A stretch of 64,000 nt of DNA from Orrella dioscoreae (GTDB taxonomy: Bacteria; Pseudomonadota; Gammaproteobacteria; Burkholderiales; Burkholderiaceae_B), in contig NZ_LT907988.1 of the NCBI RefSeq assembly GCF_900089455.2, forward strand, positions 1,054,001 through 1,118,000. The letters are read 5' to 3'. The position numbers and the translations under genes were made by a program. The stretch's first letter is position 1. Each line of letters opens with the position of its first letter. Positions 1 through 8,547 of the stretch are shown here, piece by piece. The notes below the pieces were generated by a model. It worked only from the letters and a program-made list of their open reading frames with translations. It was not told where the DNA came from and searched no databases.

Positions 1-1
1 G

Positions 2-1705
2 GCGGGGCGCGAGACCTTCACCGTCTGCGAAACCGGCTTCGGGCTGGGGCTGAATTTCCTGGCGCTGTGGCAGGCGTGGCGCGACGATCCGGCGCGGCCG
101 CGCCGGCTGCACATGCTGTCGGTCGAGGCGCATCCCTTCAGCCGCGACGACCTGGCCACGTTGCTGCGCGAGTGCGTGCCCGACGACCTGCAGTCCTGCG
201 CGCAGGCGCTGCTGGCGCAATGGCCGCCTTTGCTGCCCGGCCTGCACCGCCTCGAGTTCGAGGGCGGCAATGTGACCTTGACCCTGGGCCTGGGCCTGGC
301 GGAAAGCGTCGTGCCGCAATGGGACGCGCGGGCGGACGCTTACTTCCTGGATGGATTCGCCCCGGCAGGCAATCCGCAGATGTGGACGCCCGCCTTGCTG
401 CGGGCGCTGTCCGACCTGTCCGCGCCGGACGCCACGCTGGCCACCTGGTGTTCCGTGGGGGCGGTACGGCGAGCCCTGGACGAGGTCGGGTTTGCCGTCA
501 CGCGCCGGGAAGGCGAGGCAGGCAAGCGCCACGTGACGGTTGGCGTGCGCAAGCCCGAGGCGGGTGCCGGCGCGCGGGCGCAGGCCGTGTTCGCGGGGGC
601 GCACGAGGCCATCATCGTGGGGGGCGGCCCCGCCGGCGCGGGCGTGGCGCAGTCGCTGGCCCTGCGCGGCTGGCGCGTGACCGTGGTGGACGAAGCCGCC
701 GCGGCGGCGGGAATGACGCATGCGGGCCACCTGGCCGCGGCATGCACGCCGCTGATCGCGCGCGACGACAACCTGCGCGCCCGCCTGTCGCGCGCCGGCA
801 GCCGGCGCGCATTGGCACGCTGGCAGGACCTGCCCGAAACCGGGGCGCCGCGGGTGTGCGGCACCGTGCAGCTGGCGCGCGATGCGGGCCGGGCCGCGGA
901 CCTGGCGGGCACCTTGGCGGTGCTGGCCTTCCCGTCATCCTGGGTGCGGGCCGTGTCCCAGGAGGAGGCCGGCGCGTTGGCGGGCGTGCCGGTGCGCCGC
1001 GGGGGCATTTTCTTCGCCGAAGGCATGCTGGTGCGTCCTCAGGGGCTGGTGGCGGGGCTGCTGGCCACGCCGGGGGTGCGCCGCCTGGCCGCGCGCGTGG
1101 CGCGGGTGACGCGATCCGGGCCGCAGTGGCGGGTCAGTGACGAAACCGGCCAGGTCCTGGCCGAGGCGCCCGTGCTGGTGCTGGCCAACGCCGCGGCAGC
1201 GCCCGCCTTGCTGCGTACCGTCACGGGCAATGAGGCCGCCTGGCCCAGTCTTGCCGGCATGCACCGCCTGGCAGGCGAGGTGGCGCACGTGCCGGCCGAC
1301 GCGCTGGCAGGCGGGCCGCGTTGCGTGGTGGGAGGCGAAGGTTATCTGCTGCCCGGGGTCGACGGCCTGTGCGTGGCGGGCAGTACCTACGTACACGGCG
1401 CCGAGCGCGCCGAGCGCTCGCCCGAGGGGCGGGACACGGCCATCGGCAAGGCGCTGGGACTGGTGGACCTGCCTCTTGCCGGGGATCCGGGCGCGGGCGG
1501 CTGGGCCGGCTGGCGCGCGGTGCTGCCCGGACGCCTGCCCGCCATCGGCGAGGTGCCGGGCGCGGCGGGGCTCTGGCTGGCGACGGGTTACGCCTCGCGG
1601 GGATTCTGCTGGTCGGCGCTGGCGGGCGACCTGGTCGGCGCCCGCTTGATGGGGGAACCCATCCCCCTGGAACGGGACCTGCAGGCGGCGCTGGGCCCAC
1701 GCTGA
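2..1705 (+). CDS. mnmC: MnmC, bifunctional tRNA wobble-uridine modification enzyme (5' end outside window)
   Basis: The frame is open from the first bases of the window, so the start lies upstream and roughly the first 60-100 residues are missing. The N-terminal half is a class I SAM methyltransferase domain: a glycine-rich SAM loop ([10 protein letters not shown]) is near base 30 and a DGFAP motif near base 352. The C-terminal half is an FAD-dependent oxidoreductase whose dinucleotide-binding motif [11 protein letters not shown] sits at about bases 616-650. In the known family the FAD domain converts cmnm5U34 to nm5U34 and the methyltransferase domain makes mnm5U34 in the cytoplasm. The end of the protein carries the usual [12 protein letters not shown] block of the FAD domain, so the 3' end is intact. 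A GC-rich hairpin follows. Confidence 0.93.
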   Translation, partial: AGRETFTVCETGFGLGLNFLALWQAWRDDPARPRRLHMLSVEAHPFSRDDLATLLRECVPDDLQSCAQALLAQWPPLLPGLHRLEFEGGNVTLTLGLGLAESVVPQWDARADAYFLDGFAPAGNPQMWTPALLRALSDLSAPDATLATWCSVGAVRRALDEVGFAVTRREGEAGKRHVTVGVRKPEAGAGARAQAVFAGAHEAIIVGGGPAGAGVAQSLALRGWRVTVVDEAAAAAGMTHAGHLAAACTPLIARDDNLRARLSRAGSRRALARWQDLPETGAPRVCGTVQLARDAGRAADLAGTLAVLAFPSSWVRAVSQEEAGALAGVPVRRGGIFFAEGMLVRPQGLVAGLLATPGVRRLAARVARVTRSGPQWRVSDETGQVLAEAPVLVLANAAAAPALLRTVTGNEAAWPSLAGMHRLAGEVAHVPADALAGGPRCVVGGEGYLLPGVDGLCVAGSTYVHGAERAERSPEGRDTAIGKALGLVDLPLAGDPGAGGWAGWRAVLPGRLPAIGEVPGAAGLWLATGYASRGFCWSALAGDLVGARLMGEPIPLERDLQAALGPR

Positions 1706-1752
1706 CGGGCCGCTGAACGGGGCTTGCGGGCGGGTTTTGCCGTCTGCGTGAT

Positions 1753-1769
1753 GCCCCCTCCGAGGGGGC
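1753..1769 (+). terminator. GC hairpin after mnmC
   Basis: GCCCCCTC and GAGGGGGC form a near-perfect 8-bp stem 48 bases after the mnmC stop, followed by a moderately T-rich stretch (GAGTTTATTT). It could terminate mnmC transcription. Similar CCCC-GA-GGGG cores occur in the terminator near 11.08 kb, so it may belong to a dispersed hairpin type. Confidence 0.45.
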
Positions 1770-1923
1770 GAGTTTATTTCGCGCGGCAAATCCGTCAAAA
1801 TACTGTCTTTTGATGCTATTTGGCTTGGGGCGCGCGTCCTGGCCTGCCGTCGGCACCGTCTTCGTCGACGTTGCGGATCGCGGCAGGTTGGTCGACGATC
1901 GCGCACGAGCCGGGGGATTCCCA

Positions 1924-4149
1924 GTGCTGTCCACGTCCGATTCTGATCGCGCGAACCACCTAGAAAACCTCGACCTCAAACAGTCGCGTTCGACGCGGCT
2001 GGATTTCGATGCGGGCAATGGCCTGCACCTCGTGGTCGAGCCTCACGCGCCGGGCGTGTTCCGCCTGCGTTGCGGGACGCCCGCCCAAGTGGCGGAAGAC
2101 CGTCCGGCAGGCAATCGCGCCCGCGCCGTCGCCGATCTGCTCATTGCCCGCCACGAAGCCGTGGGCGAGGCCGTGGTCGAACCGCTGGCCGGCGGCGCCC
2201 AGCGCGGCTGGCGCGTCGTGCAGGGCGACACCGTGCTCGAAGTCAGCGTCGATCCGGTCTGCGTCGCGCTTTATCGCGCCGGCACCTGCGTGCTGTCTTC
2301 CGACATCTCGCGCGATGTGCCTGCTTTCGCCTGGGGCGGCGAGCCGCCCCAGTTCTGGACGGTCGGCTTCGCGCTGGACAAGACCGAGCCCATCTATGGC
2401 CTGGGCGAGACCCAGGGCAACCTCAACCGCCGCGACGAGACCGTGCTGTCCGATGATCCGGCGCACCGTGCCCTGCCGCTGGCCTGGAGCCCGCGCGGCT
2501 GGGGCGTCTACGCCAACACCGTGCAGCGCGTCGAGCACGCGCTGGGCGCCGAGGCCGCGCCGTCGTCCTATCTGCTGAACATCGACGACCCGCTGCTGGA
2601 CATCTTCCTGTTCGCGGGCGAGCCCGGCGAAATCCTGAACCAGTACAGCGCGCTGACCGGCCGCGCCGGCCAGCCGGTGCTGTGGGCCATGGGCGCGTGG
2701 CTGGAGCAGGCGCCCGGCCAGTCGGCCACCGAGACGGCGGAACTGGTGGCCCGCGCCCGCGAATCGCGCGTGCCGCTGGACGTCGTGCTGCTGGCCCCGC
2801 CCGCGGTCTGTCAGCCCCAGGACGCCAAGCTCACGCTGGATTGGGACGCCAGCCGCTACCCCGACGCCAGGCAGGCCATGGCGCTGTTCCGCCGCCATGA
2901 CGCGCATGTCTGCGCCCCGGTCTTCCCGGGCGTGCCCGCCGACACCACGGCCTTCGCCGAGCTGGAAGACCGCGGCTGGCTGCTGGCCAGCGATGACGGC
3001 GATGCGCGCCGCTTTCCTGGCGTGCCGGCCACCGGCGGCAAGCCTTTCGGCCTGCTCGACCTGACCCATCGCGACGTCGCCACGCAGTGGAGCGAGCGCA
3101 ACCATCACCTGCTGGACGACGGCGTGGCTGCGCCCGCCTGCAGCGTGCCGGTCGACCTGCCCGACGACATCACCGCCCGGGGCGGCGAGTCCGGCGCCGC
3201 CCTGCGCACGCTCTATCCGCTGCTGGCGCGCCGCGCGCTGTTCGACGCCGTGGCCGGCCACAAGACGCCGCCCGAAGGCGTGGTCTACGGCGCCGATCTC
3301 TTCCCCGCAGCCCAGCGCCTGCCGTGGCAGGCCGGTCCGCGCGTGCCCAACTCGTGGGAAGGCCTGGGCCAGACGCTGCGCACGGCGCTGTCGCTGGGCG
3401 CCAGCGCCGTCCCCGTGCAGATGCACGCGCTGGGCAATGCCGCCGCGCCGCTCGATGGCATGACGCCCGAGCTCTACCTGCGCTGGCTGGCCGCCGCCGT
3501 GTTCTCGGGCAACTTCAGCTTCCAGGGCGTGCCGCAGCTGATGCCCTGGGCGTTCGACGAGGAAACCCAGGAGCACGCGCGCACCTGGCTGCAATGGCGT
3601 TATCGCCTGATCCCCTATGTGCTGGGCGCGATCGAAGACGCGGTGCGCACCGGCCTGCCGGTGCAGCGCTCGATGGCGCTGTCCTTCCCCGGCGACACCG
3701 ACGCGCACGCCTTCGACACCCAATACCTGCTGGGCCCGGCCCTGCTGGTGGCGCCGATCCTGGCGCCGGGCAAGTCCACGGGCGTGTACCTGCCCAAGGG
3801 CGAGGCCTGGTGGGACCTGAACACCGGCTGGCGCTACGAGGGCGGCACGACGCTGACCGTCGAATGCGGTCCCGACCGTTATCCGGTGTTCGGCCGGGAA
3901 GGCCACATGCTGTGCCTGGGACCCGCCGCGCAGCACACGGGCGAGTTCAACTCGGCGCGCATCCTGGACGAAGTCTGGATGTTCGGCATGCCCGTGCACA
4001 ACCCCGTCGTCATGCGCAACAAGATCCGCGTCATGCAGATGCAGGGCTCCAGCTACATCAAGGGCCTCGAGGGCCTGCGCATCCTTCCCTCCGAAGGCCT
4101 GGAGGTCAAGCGCCGCGGCGCCGAGGTGCGCATTTCGCGCGCGCGCTGA
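1924..4149 (+). CDS. GH31-family alpha-glycosidase-like protein, probably catalytically inactive
   Basis: The fold of glycoside hydrolase family 31 is recognisable: an N-terminal beta domain with GLGE (IYGLGETQGN), a TIM barrel, then the C-terminal RYRLIPY and LLGPALLVAPI blocks seen in YicI and alpha-glucosidases. The catalytic elements are missing. Where YicI-type enzymes have the nucleophile block (KTDFGE), this protein reads ACSVPVDLPD (bases 3139-3168). Where they have the acid/base W-G-G-D, it reads WQAGP (3325-3339). The H-D-I-G-G substrate loop is replaced by HALGN. The frame is intact on both sides of each site, so this is substitution and not a frameshift. The start is uncertain: GTG at 1924 follows a GGGG run, while an in-frame ATG at 1813 would add 37 atypical residues. 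The role is unknown; it may bind sugars or act as a scaffold. Confidence 0.8.
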   Translation: MLSTSDSDRANHLENLDLKQSRSTRLDFDAGNGLHLVVEPHAPGVFRLRCGTPAQVAEDRPAGNRARAVADLLIARHEAVGEAVVEPLAGGAQRGWRVVQGDTVLEVSVDPVCVALYRAGTCVLSSDISRDVPAFAWGGEPPQFWTVGFALDKTEPIYGLGETQGNLNRRDETVLSDDPAHRALPLAWSPRGWGVYANTVQRVEHALGAEAAPSSYLLNIDDPLLDIFLFAGEPGEILNQYSALTGRAGQPVLWAMGAWLEQAPGQSATETAELVARARESRVPLDVVLLAPPAVCQPQDAKLTLDWDASRYPDARQAMALFRRHDAHVCAPVFPGVPADTTAFAELEDRGWLLASDDGDARRFPGVPATGGKPFGLLDLTHRDVATQWSERNHHLLDDGVAAPACSVPVDLPDDITARGGESGAALRTLYPLLARRALFDAVAGHKTPPEGVVYGADLFPAAQRLPWQAGPRVPNSWEGLGQTLRTALSLGASAVPVQMHALGNAAAPLDGMTPELYLRWLAAAVFSGNFSFQGVPQLMPWAFDEETQEHARTWLQWRYRLIPYVLGAIEDAVRTGLPVQRSMALSFPGDTDAHAFDTQYLLGPALLVAPILAPGKSTGVYLPKGEAWWDLNTGWRYEGGTTLTVECGPDRYPVFGREGHMLCLGPAAQHTGEFNSARILDEVWMFGMPVHNPVVMRNKIRVMQMQGSSYIKGLEGLRILPSEGLEVKRRGAEVRISRAR

Positions 4150-4185
4150 GCGCCGCGTACCGATACAGCCTGCCAGGGGCGGCCT

Positions 4186-4215
4186 GCCCGGGGACCGCGA
4201 CAGCGGTCCTCGGGC
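4186..4215 (+). terminator. 13-bp stem-loop after the GH31-like gene
   Basis: A GGACCGC/GCGGTCC inner stem with a GACA loop is extended outward by GCCCGG/TCGGGC (one G-T pair). It lies 36 bases past the stop codon. There is no T-run directly after it, so it may be a termination or mRNA-end structure and not a classical intrinsic terminator. Confidence 0.45.
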
Positions 4216-4306
4216 GCCGCCTTCGAGGCTTTTAATAACTTTCGGTTATTTAATCCGGAAAAATACATCGTTCCTGCGCATACCGCGCCGCGACAGAATA
4301 GCGCCC
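4216..4306 (+). promoter_or_regulatory. AT-rich upstream region of metNIQ with a short palindrome
   Basis: This gap upstream of metN is clearly more AT-rich than its surroundings. It contains the palindrome AATAAC-TTTCG-GTTATT (4234-4250), about 57 bases before the metN start, a reasonable place for a promoter or operator. I saw no structure resembling a SAM riboswitch. The regulator is unknown. Confidence 0.35.
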
Positions 4307-5392
4307 ATGATTTCCCTACGCAGTCTGCACAAAACCTACGCGACGCCGCACGGCCGCTACGAGGCCTTGCGCGGTATCGATCTGCAGATCGAACGCGGCG
4401 AGGTGTTCGGCATCATCGGTCCCAGCGGGGCCGGCAAGAGCACGCTCGTCAAATGCATCAACCTGCTCGAGCGGCCGGATGAAGGCGACATCGTCATCGG
4501 TGGCCAGACCCTGACCGGCCTGGACGAGGCCAGCGTGCGCGCCCAGCGCCGCCGCATCGGCATGGTGTTCCAGCACTTCAACCTGCTGAATCGCCGCACC
4601 GTCCATGGCAACGTCGCCCTGCCGCTGGAAATCGCCGGCGTGCCGCGCCAGGAGATCGGACCCCGCGTGGAGCGCCTGCTGGACCTGGTGGGCCTGTCGC
4701 ATCTGCGCGACCGCTATCCCAGCCAGATCAGCGGCGGCCAGAAGCAGCGCGTGGGCATTGCCCGCGCCCTGGCCAACGATCCCGACGTGCTCCTGAGCGA
4801 CGAGGCCACCTCGGCGCTCGATCCGGAAACCACCCGCACCATCCTGGCCCTGCTGCGCGACATCAACCGCAAGACGGGCGTGACGGTCGTGCTCATCACG
4901 CACCAGATGGAAGTGGTGCGGCAGATCTGCGACCGGGTCGCCGTGCTGGACAAGGGCGCCATCGTCGAGCAGGGCCGCACGCTGGATGTGTTCGCCGCGC
5001 CCAAGCACGAGGTCACCCGCGCGATGGTGAGCGCCGTCACGGCCTCGGACCTGACCGAGGAGACGCTGGCCGCGCTGCGCACACGCATCGAGGCGGCCGC
5101 CGCCGCCCAGCCCGGCATTGCCGCGCGGGTCTGGCGCCTGTCGCTGGCGGGCGGTGATTCGGGCGCGCTGCTGTCCGACCTGTCCACCGCGCACGGCATC
5201 AGCCTGTCGCTGGTGCAGGCTCGCGTCGAGGACATCCAGGGCATCGCCGTCGGCACGCTGTTCGTGCTGGTGCAAGGCACGCCCGCCACCATCGAGGCCG
5301 CGCGCGATGCCGCGCAAGCCCGTCACGTAACCCTTGAGGAAGTGCTCCATGAGCCCGCAACTGGTCGACCTGCTCATCACCTCGCTGCTTGA
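4307..5392 (+). CDS. metN: D-/L-methionine ABC transporter, ATP-binding subunit MetN
   Basis: A 361-residue ATPase of the methionine uptake (MUT) family. Walker A is GPSGAGKST, the Q-loop lies in FQHFNLL, the signature is SGGQKQR, Walker B is VLLSDEATSALD, and the switch histidine is in LITHQ. After residue 240 comes the extra C-terminal regulatory domain (about residues 260-350) typical of MetN, which in the E. coli transporter binds methionine and inhibits uptake. It is the first gene of metN-metI-metQ and overlaps metI by 44 bases. The protein works on the cytoplasmic face of the inner membrane. Confidence 0.95.
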   Translation: MISLRSLHKTYATPHGRYEALRGIDLQIERGEVFGIIGPSGAGKSTLVKCINLLERPDEGDIVIGGQTLTGLDEASVRAQRRRIGMVFQHFNLLNRRTVHGNVALPLEIAGVPRQEIGPRVERLLDLVGLSHLRDRYPSQISGGQKQRVGIARALANDPDVLLSDEATSALDPETTRTILALLRDINRKTGVTVVLITHQMEVVRQICDRVAVLDKGAIVEQGRTLDVFAAPKHEVTRAMVSAVTASDLTEETLAALRTRIEAAAAAQPGIAARVWRLSLAGGDSGALLSDLSTAHGISLSLVQARVEDIQGIAVGTLFVLVQGTPATIEAARDAAQARHVTLEEVLHEPATGRPAHHLAA

Positions 5393-6002
5393 AACCCTGC
5401 TGATGGTCGGCGTGGCCGGCCTGTCCGCGGTGGTGTTCGGCATTCCGCTGGGCGTGGCGCTCATCGTCACCGACCGCGACGGCATGCTGCAGAACCTCGC
5501 CATCAACCGGGTGGTGGGCACGCTGGTCAACGCCGCGCGTTCCGTGCCCTTCGTGATCCTGATGGTCGCGATCATTCCGCTCACGCGCCTGATCGCGGGC
5601 ACCTCCATCGGCACCCAGGCGGCCATCGTGCCGCTGGCCATCGCCGCCATCCCCTTCATGGCCCGCATCGCGGAGAACGCCATGCGCGAGGTGGACCCGG
5701 GCCTCATCGTGGCTGCCCGCGCCATGGGTGGCACGCCCTGGCAGATCATCCGCAAGGTCCTGTTGCCCGAAGCGCTGCCGGGCCTCATCGCCGCCTCCAC
5801 CGTCACGCTGGTGAGCCTGATCGGCTATTCCGCGATGGCGGGTGCCATTGGCGGTGGCGGCCTGGGCGACCTGGGCATCCGTTATGGCTACCAGCGCTTC
5901 CTGCCCGAAGTGATGCTGGCCGTCGTCGCCGTCCTGATCGTATTGGTGCAACTGGTCCAAAGCCTGGGTGACCGCCTGGCCCGCCGCCTGTCGCATCGCT
6001 AA
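5349..6002 (+). CDS. metI: Methionine ABC transporter permease MetI
   Basis: A 217-residue inner-membrane permease of the BPD_transp_1 family with five likely membrane segments and the EAA loop (ARAMGGTPWQIIRKVLLPEALPG), which contacts MetN. The ATG at 5349 is chosen because GAGGA lies 8 bases upstream; an in-frame TTG at 5334 would place the ribosome site inside the coding region. The start overlaps the end of metN, implying translational coupling. Length and order match E. coli metNIQ. Confidence 0.94.
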   Translation: MSPQLVDLLITSLLETLLMVGVAGLSAVVFGIPLGVALIVTDRDGMLQNLAINRVVGTLVNAARSVPFVILMVAIIPLTRLIAGTSIGTQAAIVPLAIAAIPFMARIAENAMREVDPGLIVAARAMGGTPWQIIRKVLLPEALPGLIAASTVTLVSLIGYSAMAGAIGGGGLGDLGIRYGYQRFLPEVMLAVVAVLIVLVQLVQSLGDRLARRLSHR

Positions 6003-6051
6003 AAGCCTGATCGTCTTTTTGTTCGCATTTCCCTGCTGGAGACCTTCCCTG

Positions 6052-6846
6052 ATGAAGACCGCAATCCTCAAGTCGCTGGGCGCCTTGGCGCTGGCCGTCG
6101 TCGCCACGCAACCCGCCCTGGCGCAATCGAAGCCCTTCAAGGTGGGGGTCACCGCCGGCCCGCACGCCCAGATCATGGAAGTGGTGAAGGAGCAGGCCGC
6201 CAAGGATGGCCTGAACATCCAGATCATCGAGTTCACGGATTACGTGCAGCCCAATGCCGCCCTGGCAGCCGGCGACCTCGACGCCAACAGCTACCAGCAC
6301 CAGCCCTACCTGGATGCCGCCAACGCCGACCGTGGCTACAAGCTGGTCAGCGTGGGCAAGACCGTGATCTATCCCATGGGCATCTACAGCAAGAAGGTCA
6401 AGTCGCTGAAGGACCTGCCCGACGGCGGCCGCGTGTCGCTGCCCAACGATCCCACCAACGGCGGCCGTGCCCTGTTGCTGCTGCAGTCCGAGGGCATCAT
6501 CAAGCTGCGCCCGGAATCCGGCCTGAAGGCCACGCCCATCGACGTGGTCGAGAACCCCAAGAAGCTGCGCTTCGTCGAGCTGGACGCCGCCCAGCTGCCG
6601 CGCTCGCTGGACGACGTGACGATTGCCGTCATCAACACCAACTTCGCGCTGGAAGCCGGCCTGAACCCGAAGAAGGACAGCATCGCCATCGAGGCGCCGG
6701 AGTCGCCCTATGCGAACGTGCTGGTCGTGCGCGAGCAGGACAAGGGCCGCCCCGAAGTGGCCAAGTTCGTCGCGGCGTATCACACGCAGATCGTGAAGGA
6801 CTTCATCGCGAAGACGTTCCAGGACTCGGTCCTGACTGCCTGGTAA
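6052..6846 (+). CDS. metQ: Methionine-binding periplasmic protein MetQ
   Basis: A 264-residue NLPA/MetQ-family substrate-binding protein. The start at 6052 gives a clean signal peptide ending in ALA-Q at about residue 25. No lipobox cysteine is visible, so it looks like a soluble periplasmic protein; many MetQ proteins are lipoproteins. The mature part begins FKVGVTAGPHAQIMEVV, as in the family, and contains YVQPNAALAAGDLDANSYQHQPYL, the characteristic ligand-site region. It delivers methionine to MetNI. A CTGGAGA ribosome site precedes the start. Confidence 0.94.
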   Translation: MKTAILKSLGALALAVVATQPALAQSKPFKVGVTAGPHAQIMEVVKEQAAKDGLNIQIIEFTDYVQPNAALAAGDLDANSYQHQPYLDAANADRGYKLVSVGKTVIYPMGIYSKKVKSLKDLPDGGRVSLPNDPTNGGRALLLLQSEGIIKLRPESGLKATPIDVVENPKKLRFVELDAAQLPRSLDDVTIAVINTNFALEAGLNPKKDSIAIEAPESPYANVLVVREQDKGRPEVAKFVAAYHTQIVKDFIAKTFQDSVLTAW

Positions 6847-6850
6847 GGAC

Positions 6851-6896
6851 ATCGCCGCACACCGCCCCGGCCACGACGCCGGGGCGGTGTGGCGAT
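6851..6896 (+). terminator. Long stem-loop between metQ and the M20 deacylase gene
   Basis: CACACCGCCCCGGC pairs with GCCGGGGCGGTGTG around a six-base loop, with an outer ATCG/CGAT pair. It begins 4 bases after the metQ stop. No T-run follows, so it could stabilise the metNIQ message end or partly block read-through into the next gene. Confidence 0.5.
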
Positions 6897-6904
6897 AGGC
6901 CCGC

Positions 6905-8134
6905 ATGAGCGCGCCCTCCGACAGCCGGCCCAGCGCCCGCACCCTGGACATCATCCGGCAACTGGTGGCGTTTCCCACCGTCAGCCGTGACTCGAACCTG
7001 GGGCTCATCGAGTGGACGCGCGACTTCCTGGCGCGCCGCGGCGTGCCGTTGCGGCTGACCTACGACGCCGAGGGCGGCAAGGCCAATCTCTTCGCCACCC
7101 TGGGCGAGGGCCCGCGGCCGGGCCTGGTGCTGTCCGGCCACACCGATGTCGTGCCGGTCGATGGCCAGGACTGGACGCTGGACCCCTTCGCACCCGAAGA
7201 GCGTGACGGGCGCCTGTATGGCCGTGGCGCGGCCGACATGAAAAGCTTCATCGGCACGGCCCTGTCGTGGACCGACGATTTCCTGGCTGCCGGCCTGGAC
7301 CACCCCATCCATCTTGCGCTGTCCTACGACGAAGAGGTCGGCTGCATCGGCGTGCGCGGCCTCTTGCGCGATTTGCGCGAGCAGGGGCTCCAGCCCGCGG
7401 GCTGCATCGTGGGCGAACCGACAGGCATGCATGCCGTCGTCGGACACAAGGGCCTGGCGGGCTATCGCTGCCGCATCCGCGGACGCGAGGCCCATTCGGC
7501 GCTGACGCCCCAGGGCGTGAACGCGGTGGAGTACGCCGCGCGCCTGATCGTCTATATCCGCCTGATCGCCGACCGGCTGCGCCAGCTGGAAAGCCGCCAC
7601 TATGGCTACGACGTGCCGCATTCCACGCTGAACACCGGCCTGGTGCAGGGCGGCATCGCCATCAACGTGGTGCCGCGAGACTGCGAAGTCATCTTCGAAT
7701 GCCGCTACCTGCCCAGCACCGATCCGCGGGCCGTCCTGGATGAAATCCGTGCCTATGCCGAACGCGAGCTGCTGCCGGAAATGCGGGCCGTCGCGCCCGA
7801 GGCCGCCATCGCCTTCGAGCAGATCGCCGACCTGCCGGCGTTCGACAGCGATGCCGCCGCGCCCATGACGCGATTCGCACAGGCCCTGGCCGACAGCCGT
7901 GCCGCCGCCGAGGACGAGGGCCGTGGCCGCTACGTCGCCTTCGGCACCGAGGCGGGCCTGTTCCAGCGCGCCGGCATGGCCACGGTGTTATGTGGGCCGG
8001 GCCACATCGCCCAGGCGCACAAACCGGACGAGTGGATCGCGCTGTCCCAGATAGCGGCCTGCGAGCAGTTCATGGGCCGGCTGGCCCAGGGCGCGTCCGG
8101 CTTCGGTGCTGTGGGACCCACGCCAAGTCCTTGA
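6905..8134 (+). CDS. argE: ArgE-type M20 metallo-deacylase (acetylornithine deacetylase family)
   Basis: A 409-residue M20 peptidase-family protein. Metal and catalytic motifs are present: SGHTDVVPVDG, GRGAADMKSF, the catalytic and metal-binding glutamates in YDEEVGCIG, and a C-terminal GPGHIAQAHKPDEW. The dimerisation domain begins after VGEPTGMHAVVGHKG. These fit ArgE, which removes the acetyl group from N-acetylornithine. Many betaproteobacteria use ArgJ for this step and keep several ArgE-like enzymes of other specificity, so N-acetylornithine as substrate is not certain. The position directly downstream of metNIQ would fit an enzyme acting on N-acyl methionine or a related amino acid; that is inference. 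Confidence 0.85.
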   Translation: MSAPSDSRPSARTLDIIRQLVAFPTVSRDSNLGLIEWTRDFLARRGVPLRLTYDAEGGKANLFATLGEGPRPGLVLSGHTDVVPVDGQDWTLDPFAPEERDGRLYGRGAADMKSFIGTALSWTDDFLAAGLDHPIHLALSYDEEVGCIGVRGLLRDLREQGLQPAGCIVGEPTGMHAVVGHKGLAGYRCRIRGREAHSALTPQGVNAVEYAARLIVYIRLIADRLRQLESRHYGYDVPHSTLNTGLVQGGIAINVVPRDCEVIFECRYLPSTDPRAVLDEIRAYAERELLPEMRAVAPEAAIAFEQIADLPAFDSDAAAPMTRFAQALADSRAAAEDEGRGRYVAFGTEAGLFQRAGMATVLCGPGHIAQAHKPDEWIALSQIAACEQFMGRLAQGASGFGAVGPTPSP

Positions 8135-8159
8135 CGCAGTAGGGCTATTCCGCCATAAT
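8131..8159 (+). promoter_or_regulatory. Sigma-70 promoter of tRNA-Lys(TTT)
   Basis: TTGACG (8131-8136) and CATAAT (8154-8159) are separated by exactly 17 bases and lie 18 bases before the mature tRNA 5' end. The -35 box overlaps the stop codon of the preceding gene. This is the best sigma-70 match seen in the window. Confidence 0.75.
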
Positions 8160-8176
8160 CGCGGGCTTGACTGAAA

Positions 8177-8252
8177 GGGTCGATAGCTCAGTCGGTAGAG
8201 CAGCGGACTTTTAATCCGTTGGTCGCGAGTTCGAGTCTCGCTCGACCCACCA
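8177..8252 (+). tRNA. tRNA-Lys (anticodon TTT)
   Basis: A 76-base cloverleaf with encoded CCA. The acceptor stem GGGTCGA pairs with TCGACCC, the D-arm holds AGCTCAGTCGGTAGAGC, the anticodon loop CTTTTAA has TTT at 8210-8212, and the T-arm contains GTTCGAG. It reads AAA and AAG lysine codons. Confidence 0.97.
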
Positions 8253-8316
8253 TGATTTTTTTGAAGGCCTGAGCCCTTCAAAAGCATTGACGCCACCCAC
8301 AGGAGCCCCGAAAGGG

Positions 8317-8337
8317 CCACCCGAGGTGGCGTTTTTG
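8317..8337 (+). terminator. Intrinsic terminator downstream of tRNA-Lys(TTT)
   Basis: GCCACC-CGA-GGTGGC is a perfect 6-bp stem with a three-base loop, followed by GTTTTTG. It lies 65 bases downstream of the tRNA. Confidence 0.7.
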
Positions 8338-8547
8338 TTGTCAGGCGCCCATGGTTGTCAGGCAACCCCGTTTGCCGGGAATCGCTTGCACACATCTGTT
8401 ACCTCGCGGGAAACAGCGCCGTCCCTCAAACCCTCGTAACGTCATGTCTTGCGGCGCAGGCCGGCCCCCTTAATGAATAACACCAGGGCCCAGGCTGGAT
8501 GGCACGCCACGTTCGTGGCGCGGCGCCCCTCTGGAGGGAGACAAGAC

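Noticed and set aside
1960-3999. A 679-codon open frame antisense to the GH31-like gene
   Set aside because: High-GC codon bias keeps the opposite frame open; composition is Arg/His/Ala-rich and no motif is visible.
4216-4306. SAM riboswitch ahead of metNIQ
   Set aside because: The region is short and shows only a small palindrome, with no recognisable conserved riboswitch core.
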